In this document: in pieces, positions 21,158 through 25,924 of the stretch | Layout of the letters: the number at the start of each line of letters is the position of its first letter | How positions within the stretch are numbered: position 1 is the stretch's first letter | Origin: JAAYUK01 sp964392915 | Lineage (GTDB): Bacteria > Nitrospirota > Thermodesulfovibrionia > Thermodesulfovibrionales > Dissulfurispiraceae | Assembly: GCA_964392915.1 (NCBI GenBank) | Contig: CAYMRS010000037.1 | Coordinates: 1-25,924 of the forward strand | Direction: 5' to 3' | Length of the DNA: 25,924 bases | Notes under the pieces: model-generated | What the model saw: the letters and a program-made list of their open reading frames with translations, nothing else | What the model was told of the DNA's origin: nothing | Database searches by the model: none | Translations under genes and position numbers: made by a program

Positions 21158-21184
21158 TTGATTGTTCATGTTCTCGGCTATAAT
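21158..21184 (+). promoter_or_regulatory. Candidate promoter of the phosphofructokinase gene
   Basis: A perfect -10 TATAAT (21179-21184) lies 47 bases before the ATG. The best -35 is TTGATT (21158-21163) with a short 15-base spacer; at 17 bases only TTTTGA is found. The -10 is convincing and the -35 is not. Confidence 0.5.
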
Positions 21185-21231
21185 ATGCTGATATAGGCAG
21201 AGCACTCTTCAGATGAGAAAGGAACGCGCAC

Positions 21232-22473
21232 ATGGCAAAAAAGGATGTTCTCGGCATTATCGTAGGCGGAGGCCCGGCGCCGGGCATCAACGGCGTTATC
21301 AGTTCGGCAACAATCGAGGCAGTCAATCAGGGACGTCAGGTAGTCGGCATTGTCGGCGGCTTCAAGCGGCTGTTTGACGGGGACGTGAAGTGCGCTGTCC
21401 CGCTTACCATCCAAGACGTAAGCCGCCTGCATACACAGGGAGGTTCGATATTGAGAACTTCCCGCGATTATCCCGAGAAGGCCCGCGAGAGATTCAAAGT
21501 CCTGATGTCAACGCTGAAGCAGATCGGCGTCAGGCACCTCGTTACCATCGGCGGCGAAGGAACGCTCTTCATGGCGAACTGGATTGAGAAGGAAGGGCGC
21601 GGTTCAATCAACGTGGCGCATGTTCCGAAGACTATTGATAACGATATCCCCTTGCCGGGCGGAGTCTCCACGTTCGGGTATCAAACAGCCCGTCACTGGG
21701 GTGTCGAGATAGTAAAAAATATCATGGAAGATGCAAAGACTACTGGCCGATGGTATTTCATCACAACCATGGGCCGGCATGCCGGACATCTTGCGCTTGG
21801 TATCGGCAAGGCGGCAGGCGCAACGATAACACTGATCCCTGAAGAATTTCAGGCAGAGAAGCTGCCGCTGAGGAGCATTGGCGATGTGCTTACCGGATCA
21901 ATTATCAAGCGGCTTTCCATGGGAAGGGATCACGGGGTAGCAATTCTCGCCGAAGGGCTGACCGATAAGCTGGACTATGAAGAATTGCGTCGCTATGAGC
22001 CCTGCCAGCTGGATGAGACCGGCCGTTTGCGCCTGTCCGAAATCCTGCTGGGGCGGATACTGAAATCTTTCGTCGGCGAGACGCTTGAATCGTTCGGCAT
22101 CAAAATGACGATTGTTGACAAGAACGTCGGCTATGAGCTGCGGGCCGCGAATCCGATTCCGTTTGATGTCGAGTACACCCGCACTCTCGGGTACGGCGCG
22201 GTCAGATTTCTGTTGCGCGGCGGCACGGGCGCAATGATTGTGCTTGAAGAAGGGCACATGCGGCCGATTCCTTTTGTCGAAATGATGGATTATTCAACGG
22301 GCCGAGTGAAGGTGCGAACGGTAGATATTCAATCAATTAACTATGAAGTTGCGCGGCAATACATGATACGTCTCGAACGCGAGGATTTTGAAGCCAAGGC
22401 GCTTGCACCGCTCGCGAAGACAGTGCATCTGAAACCTGAGGAATTCCGTCAGCGATTCGAACATATCCTGTAA
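21232..22473 (+). CDS. 6-phosphofructokinase, probably ATP-dependent, group III-like
   Basis: The enzyme phosphorylates fructose-6-phosphate at O1 in glycolysis. The 413 residues include the nucleotide-binding GGGPAPGIN (12-20), GGEGT (107-111), the catalytic PKTIDND (132-138), and TTMGRHAGHLA and LIPEEF in the middle. The Gly at the second acidic position of GGEGT, where PPi-dependent enzymes carry Asp (GGDD or GGED), favours ATP as donor. The Lys in PKTIDND is shared with the PPi-type and actinobacterial ATP-type group. The 413-residue length is greater than E. coli PfkA (320). An AAAGGA site precedes the ATG, and a strong intrinsic terminator follows. Donor specificity is inferred from a single residue. 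Confidence 0.85.
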   Translation: MAKKDVLGIIVGGGPAPGINGVISSATIEAVNQGRQVVGIVGGFKRLFDGDVKCAVPLTIQDVSRLHTQGGSILRTSRDYPEKARERFKVLMSTLKQIGVRHLVTIGGEGTLFMANWIEKEGRGSINVAHVPKTIDNDIPLPGGVSTFGYQTARHWGVEIVKNIMEDAKTTGRWYFITTMGRHAGHLALGIGKAAGATITLIPEEFQAEKLPLRSIGDVLTGSIIKRLSMGRDHGVAILAEGLTDKLDYEELRRYEPCQLDETGRLRLSEILLGRILKSFVGETLESFGIKMTIVDKNVGYELRAANPIPFDVEYTRTLGYGAVRFLLRGGTGAMIVLEEGHMRPIPFVEMMDYSTGRVKVRTVDIQSINYEVARQYMIRLEREDFEAKALAPLAKTVHLKPEEFRQRFEHIL

Positions 22474-22491
22474 CAGGCACTCTTTGCATGA

Positions 22492-22530
22492 CCGTCTGGC
22501 GGTCGATCGCCAGACGGATCTTTATTTTTT
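22492..22530 (+). terminator. Intrinsic terminator of the phosphofructokinase gene
   Basis: CCGTCTGGCG, loop GTCGAT and the exact complement give a ten-base-pair stem (22492-22517). It is followed by a T-rich tract ending in TTTTTT at 22525-22530. The ATG of the next gene starts at 22531, directly after the T-run. Confidence 0.88.
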
Positions 22531-23055
22531 ATGAGCAGAAACAATAAACGAGGCAGACCATCTGCCACCAAAGAACTTCAGTTCAGGCATGCCGAACAGC
22601 TTCGTGAGAGCGGGGTTCTGAGCCGTGATGTCCTGAGGGCTGACAAGCTCCGGGAGGTGCTTGAGCGCCTGTTCCATATCAACGAACAGGTCCCGATACT
22701 TGTGGAGGGACGCCGTGATGTTGAAGCGTTGCGGATAATCGGTTTTGCCGGAGAGATTCTAACGCTGCATGGCCGCAGGGGTTTCTATGAATTTGCCGAT
22801 GATCTTCATGCGCGCTACGATTCAATCGTGCTGCTGCTGGACTGGGACGAGAAGGGAGAAGCTCTTCAGACACAGGTCGGCGCGTTGCTTCTCGGCCTGT
22901 GGGAAGCGCACTCTCCGATTCGTGAATCTCTGATGAATCTCTGCCAGAAAGACATACGGGACGTTCAGAGCCTGCCTTCTTTGCTGGAGCGCCTTGCCGG
23001 GACGAGAACGCTGTTCCCGGATGGCGAAGCACAAAAGGAGGCGCCTGCCCAGTGA
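22531..23055 (+). CDS. Small TOPRIM-domain protein
   Basis: The 174-residue protein carries a TOPRIM domain (about 53-140). VPILVEGRRDVEALR has the conserved Glu at 59, and LLLDWDEKG has the DxD pair at 104/106. This is the metal-binding fold of primases, topoisomerases and RNase M5. The basic N-terminus (MSRNNKRGRP) may bind nucleic acid. Size and layout resemble small stand-alone TOPRIM proteins of unknown role. No ribosome-binding site precedes the ATG, because the upstream terminator's T-run abuts it, so the true start could differ. It overlaps yraN as GTGA, which suggests joint expression. Target unknown. Confidence 0.8.
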   Translation: MSRNNKRGRPSATKELQFRHAEQLRESGVLSRDVLRADKLREVLERLFHINEQVPILVEGRRDVEALRIIGFAGEILTLHGRRGFYEFADDLHARYDSIVLLLDWDEKGEALQTQVGALLLGLWEAHSPIRESLMNLCQKDIRDVQSLPSLLERLAGTRTLFPDGEAQKEAPAQ

Positions 23056-23399
23056 GTACCACTGCTTTTGGGTCTCAGGCGGAAGATGCAGCAGCAGAGT
23101 ATCTGAAGCGCAAGGGCTATCAGATACTCCACCGGAACTATCGCGCACCTTATGGAGAAGCCGATATTGTTGCGCGTGACGGGCGATCACTTGTCTTTGT
23201 CGAAGTGAAGGCGCGCAGTTCTGAGCAGTTCGGGCAACCCTTTGAAGCGGTCAACAAAAGAAAACAGGAAAAACTTCGCAAGGTTGCGCTTGGCTATATG
23301 AAGCAGAACGGTGGGGAATGCCCTGTGCGTTTCGATATCATAAGCATTACGTTCCATCAGGGCGCACCCGCTTTTGAACATATTGAAGGAGCGTTTTGA
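23052..23399 (+). CDS. yraN: YraN family (UPF0102) endonuclease-like protein
   Basis: The 115-residue protein matches the YraN family: an N-terminal helix with GSQAEDAAAEYLKRKGY, then NYRAPYGEADIVARDG and VFVEVKARS. GEAD plus ExK form a PD-(D/E)XK-like nuclease core resembling Holliday-junction resolvases, with Glu and Asp near 36-38 and EVK near 51-53. The later FEAVNKRKQEKL and CPVRFDIISI are family-typical. The cellular substrate is not well established. The start is GTG at 23052, overlapping the TOPRIM stop by four bases, with AGGAGG ten bases upstream. It converges on lptG with only 14 bases between them and no obvious terminator. Confidence 0.93.
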   Translation: MSTTAFGSQAEDAAAEYLKRKGYQILHRNYRAPYGEADIVARDGRSLVFVEVKARSSEQFGQPFEAVNKRKQEKLRKVALGYMKQNGGECPVRFDIISITFHQGAPAFEHIEGAF

Positions 23400-23413
23400 G
23401 CTGCTTCGCGCAA

Positions 23414-24529
23414 CTATTCGGGGATTTTGTAAAAAAGATATGCCGAAATGCCTGAGAATGCCAACGGGACAACCCAAGGCGCAATGACGGGCTGGATACT
23501 TCCTGCGTAGCCGAGCGAAAGAAAGAACGAATAGCCAAGCCAGTATGTCAGGCTGATCATGAGGCCGATGCCGGCAGAAACGACGCCCGCGTGTGATTCA
23601 GCATTCTGGAGCATGCGGAGTTGGTAAATTCTTTGCAGCACGCGCTGATCGCCCCCGGCTGACAGGGATATGCCTAGAAGCAGCATGAACAGATTAATCA
23701 GCGGATAGGCAATGCGGGAACTGATGTCGGTGCTCAGCTTTGGGTTTCTGAATCCGGCGTCCTGCAGACGGTTCTTGAAGCGCAAAAGCTCCATGATCGA
23801 CATTTCTTCAACCTTCCACACGTCGCTCTGAAACGTCTTCGGTGATTCGATGCCGGGGTATTCAAGCTCCTTGACCTGCGTCACTTTCCCGGTTTCTATC
23901 GAGAGCGTCCGCACGTTTTTCAGTTTCCATGTCTCCTGCTCCCATACGGCTGAATCGGCATCTATTCGGTTCTGCAGACCCATCTCTCCGATGCGGAAAA
24001 TTGTTATGGCCTGATAGGCGTCCTTGTCCGGCAAGTACAGGCCGATTCGCGCAATGGAGCCATCTTTCCCACGAATGTACAGCGTGCCTTCCTTGAACGT
24101 GACTTTACGCTCCTTTTTGGCGATCTGATTGGAGATGGCACGCAACCGTTTCGATGTGTCAGGCACTATGACTTCTCCCAGTAGGAAGCTGATGAGCGTA
24201 AGAAGAACACCGAGAAACAGAAATGGTCTCAGCAGCGTTTTCAGTTTGCCGCCCGATGCCTTGATGACGATTATTTCCCGTCTGCGTATCGCCTGGGAAA
24301 AAACATAGAGGCTGCTGAGAAGGATTGCCATCGGCATCAGGTACTGCATGTATTTTGGAACGGTATTGAGCGCATAAGAAGCGAGCAGTTTCATAGATGG
24401 TTTGAAGGGCAGGAATTCATCGAGTTTGTCGACAAGGCCGATGATGCTGAAAATAATTGCAATCCCGAATGCGAGTACGGCCAGGGTTTTCAGGAAATCC
24501 TTCAGGTACATGCGCTGAATCAGGTTCAT
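23414..24529 (-). CDS. lptG: LPS export ABC transporter permease LptG
   Basis: LptG and LptF form the inner-membrane core of the LptB2FG transporter that extracts LPS and passes it to LptC. The 371 residues have the YjgP/YjgQ layout: three N-terminal membrane helices (about 10-32, 60-82, 98-120), a periplasmic beta-jellyroll (about 125-265) and three C-terminal helices (about 275-365). The helix-2 neighbourhood with FSQAIRRREIIVIKASG (77-93) is the cytoplasmic coupling region. The ATG overlaps the lptF stop as ATGA. Order lptF-lptG is as in E. coli. Assignment as LptG rather than LptF rests on gene order and the MNLIQRMYLKDFLKTL start. Confidence 0.93.
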   Translation of the reverse strand: MNLIQRMYLKDFLKTLAVLAFGIAIIFSIIGLVDKLDEFLPFKPSMKLLASYALNTVPKYMQYLMPMAILLSSLYVFSQAIRRREIIVIKASGGKLKTLLRPFLFLGVLLTLISFLLGEVIVPDTSKRLRAISNQIAKKERKVTFKEGTLYIRGKDGSIARIGLYLPDKDAYQAITIFRIGEMGLQNRIDADSAVWEQETWKLKNVRTLSIETGKVTQVKELEYPGIESPKTFQSDVWKVEEMSIMELLRFKNRLQDAGFRNPKLSTDISSRIAYPLINLFMLLLGISLSAGGDQRVLQRIYQLRMLQNAESHAGVVSAGIGLMISLTYWLGYSFFLSLGYAGSIQPVIAPWVVPLAFSGISAYLFYKIPE

Positions 24530-25593
24530 CGTTTGTTTACCCGCTCAAAAACGATAAGAGAGAAAACGCTCAATGCGATAAATGAAAGCCATGCTCCGGC
24601 ATAGTGCGGCAAACTGCCGGACCGGGCAAGCTTCTCGCCATATATAAGGAGGGTGTAATAGACGGCAAAAACGGACAGTCCGATTGTAAGTCCGCCAAGG
24701 CGGCCCGATTTGCCGGCCATGAGCGACAGTGCGGTGCCCAGGAGGATAATGATTATGCAGACCGCCGGAAGAGAGAGCCTGCGATGAAGCTCAAGGATAA
24801 ACGACATGTTTTGCCCAGGCGACTCCTGTGCCGATCTGAGCAGTTCCCACGGGGTGAGCTCACTGTTTTTGCGATTTGCCGGCTCCAGCGAAGGAGTCAG
24901 TTTCAGATGGTATGTCCCGAAAAAAAGTTCGGTCACGATATCTTTCTTGGTGATATATGCTTGTCCTTCTATTAGCAGAAAGCTTAAAGCCTCATTTTCC
25001 TGTAAAATGACGCCTTTCTTAGCTACTATTACCCTTTGCTCATCCTTGTTGCGCTCGTCGACAATAAAAATGCCGATAAGCGTGTTCGGATCCGGTTTTT
25101 GGCGGACAAGTAGCACAACATCCTTAAATGCAGTATTAAAGGCACCTTCCTCTATTGTCATAGGAGCCCTAACGGTCAGTATCTCGGTTACCTTCTGGCG
25201 AAGCGCCTCAGCTCCGCGCGGGCCGAGGTAGAAACTCATGAGCAGGCTCAGGAAAAAGCAGGCAATCCCAAGATAGACGGCAGGATATGCTATATGTCGA
25301 AACGACATGCCGCAGCTTCTCATTATCATGAATTCATTGTCGGCATTCAGCCTGCCATAGGTAAGAAGAATGGCAAGCAGAAGGGCCATCGGGATTGTGA
25401 GAATCAAGATTTGCGGTTGCAGGTACATTACAATCAGCAACATATCGTTCGGTGAAGCCCCGACGCCGGATAATATGCGGGCCAGGCGAAGGAGTTTCTC
25501 CATCATTAGGGTAAAATTCAGGAAGAGGAGCGAAAGTGCGAAGGAAATCGCTAGTTCTTGCAGGATGGAACGGTGAATCAGGAGCATGTGCAT
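24526..25593 (-). CDS. lptF: LPS export ABC transporter permease LptF
   Basis: LptF is the partner of LptG. From ATG 25593 it has 355 residues with the same plan: N-terminal helices, a periplasmic jellyroll (about 125-240) and C-terminal helices. The family motif GRLNADNEFMIMRSCGMS lies after helix 2 and matches the coupling helix. A TTG at 25638 would lengthen it by 15 residues, but the promoter-like elements lie inside that extension. ATG 25593 lacks a ribosome-binding site and falls seven bases after a -10 hexamer, so the transcript may be leaderless. ATG 25587 is an alternative. The gene is divergent from the rRNA operon. Confidence 0.92.
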   Translation of the reverse strand: MHMLLIHRSILQELAISFALSLLFLNFTLMMEKLLRLARILSGVGASPNDMLLIVMYLQPQILILTIPMALLLAILLTYGRLNADNEFMIMRSCGMSFRHIAYPAVYLGIACFFLSLLMSFYLGPRGAEALRQKVTEILTVRAPMTIEEGAFNTAFKDVVLLVRQKPDPNTLIGIFIVDERNKDEQRVIVAKKGVILQENEALSFLLIEGQAYITKKDIVTELFFGTYHLKLTPSLEPANRKNSELTPWELLRSAQESPGQNMSFILELHRRLSLPAVCIIIILLGTALSLMAGKSGRLGGLTIGLSVFAVYYTLLIYGEKLARSGSLPHYAGAWLSFIALSVFSLIVFERVNKR

Positions 25594-25599
25594 CCGTTG

Positions 25600-25629
25600 A
25601 GCATACGGAAATATAGGTGAAGAAGTCAA
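25600..25629 (-). promoter_or_regulatory. Candidate promoter of lptF-lptG
   Basis: On the minus strand TTGACT (25629-25624), an 18-base spacer and TATGCT (25605-25600) precede the ATG at 25593. The layout is almost the same as at the heptose kinase gene, including the bases CAA after the -10 and ATGCAC at the start. Confidence 0.5.
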
Positions 25630-25666
25630 AATTCCCAATGCGTTAAGCGATAGGTGCGCAGGGGGA

Positions 25667-25695
25667 TTGACATTTTCGGCGGCAGCTGATAATCT
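25667..25695 (+). promoter_or_regulatory. rRNA operon promoter P1
   Basis: TTGACA (25667-25672), exactly 17 bases, then TAATCT (25690-25695). The -35 is perfect. It lies about 200 bases upstream of the 16S 5' end, as expected for a long rRNA leader. Confidence 0.7.
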
Positions 25696-25707
25696 TATCT
25701 CGTAAGT

Positions 25708-25718
25708 TGCTCTTTGAA
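25708..25718 (+). promoter_or_regulatory. boxA-like antitermination site in the rRNA leader
   Basis: TGCTCTTTGAA matches the boxA consensus TGCTCTTTAACA in its first eight bases. It lies just downstream of P1. Confidence 0.45.
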
Positions 25719-25764
25719 GCGCAGTGCTCTACAGTACCGGAAGGCTCCAGCAGAGCTGAGGTAG

Positions 25765-25794
25765 TTGACAAAAGGCCCCAAGATGGGTCATGAT
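25765..25794 (+). promoter_or_regulatory. Candidate second rRNA promoter P2
   Basis: A perfect -35 TTGACA (25765-25770) is followed after 18 bases by CATGAT (25789-25794), which matches four of six -10 positions. A better-looking TAATCA lies 23 bases away, too far for a normal spacer. Confidence 0.4.
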
Positions 25795-25834
25795 AATCAG
25801 CCAGCAACGAGCAGTATGGTGCTGTGGGGATTTT

Positions 25835-25845
25835 TGTTCTTTGAA
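25835..25845 (+). promoter_or_regulatory. Second boxA-like site before 16S rRNA
   Basis: TGTTCTTTGAA, followed by AAAC, is the sequence commonly found 40-60 bases before the 16S gene and resembles boxA. It would load the Nus antitermination complex. Confidence 0.5.
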
Positions 25846-25894
25846 AACTACGGATAGATCATGCCAAAAAAGTTTTTTCGTTTTTAACAGGATT

Positions 25895-25924
25895 AAAATG
25901 AGAGTTTGATCCTGGCTCAGAACG
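25895..25924 (+). rRNA. rrs: 16S ribosomal RNA, 5' end only
   Basis: AGAGTTTGATCCTGGCTCAG (25901-25920) is the universal bacterial 16S 5' sequence used as the 27F primer site. The mature end is placed near 25895 by alignment with the E. coli start. Only about 30 bases are in the window, which cannot give a taxonomic assignment. Confidence 0.95.

Noticed and set aside
25801..25836. Hairpin plus TTTTT (AGCA...TGCT, then GATTTTT) in the rRNA leader as a terminator
   Set aside because: The stem is only four to five base pairs with a long loop, and it lies inside the expected rRNA leader, where boxA antitermination operates.

Overview
The window comes from a Gram-negative (diderm) bacterium with lipopolysaccharide. 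It carries genes for KDO synthesis (kdsA, kdsC, kdsD), a heptose kinase (hldA/rfaE1-like), the LPS export permeases lptF and lptG, a Tol system and an outer-membrane porin. A DUF3373-like barrel, sigma-54 control, a CBS/PAS/GGDEF signalling protein and a probable selenoprotein would fit Nitrospirota or a former deltaproteobacterial lineage. The 16S 5' end at the right edge is too short to decide.

Left region (1-9978, all minus strand). One long, tightly packed transcription unit probably starts near 9985. It runs: CBS4-PAS-GGDEF diguanylate cyclase, YdbH-like bridge protein, YdbL-like (DUF1318) lipoprotein, kdsA, kdsD, kdsC, pgsA, plsY, queC, a YajD-like HNH protein, and an open frame that leaves the window. 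Most neighbours from kdsA to queC overlap or nearly touch. The theme is envelope building: KDO, phosphatidylglycerol and lysophosphatidate synthesis, and a possible intermembrane lipid bridge.

Centre (9979-14930). This is the most unusual part. A sigma-54 activator with a cysteine-bearing PAS domain (11881-13293, minus) sits between a porin gene (10250-11836, plus) and a secreted three-rhodanese protein (13479-14840, plus). Each plus-strand gene has a GG-N10-GC sigma-54 promoter. Each also has a GTTAAC/GTTAAT pair whose downstream edge lies exactly 96 bp before the -24 GG. The rhodanese frame is interrupted by one in-frame TGA at 14064-14066. A SECIS-like two-part stem-loop follows it at once and the homology continues unbroken, so the TGA most likely encodes selenocysteine (residue 196 of 453). 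Together these look like a small regulon: porin, sensor-activator and exported Sec/Cys sulfurtransferase.

Middle right (14931-18259, minus). tolQ-tolR-tolA/tonB-tolB form an overlapping operon with a good sigma-70 promoter; no pal follows. Just upstream lies the remnant of a restriction-modification gene.

Right region (18394-25924). In order: the heptose kinase, a PP-loop ATPase, a convergent exported single-domain rhodanese, a 6-phosphofructokinase, a small TOPRIM protein, YraN, the convergent lptF-lptG pair, and a divergent rRNA operon. The rRNA leader (two promoter candidates, two boxA-like sites) ends in the first 30 nt of 16S rRNA. Strong hairpins separate the convergent pairs at 11846, 14878 and 20470. 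No tRNA, CRISPR array or insertion sequence was seen. No gene-free stretch exceeds about 300 bases.
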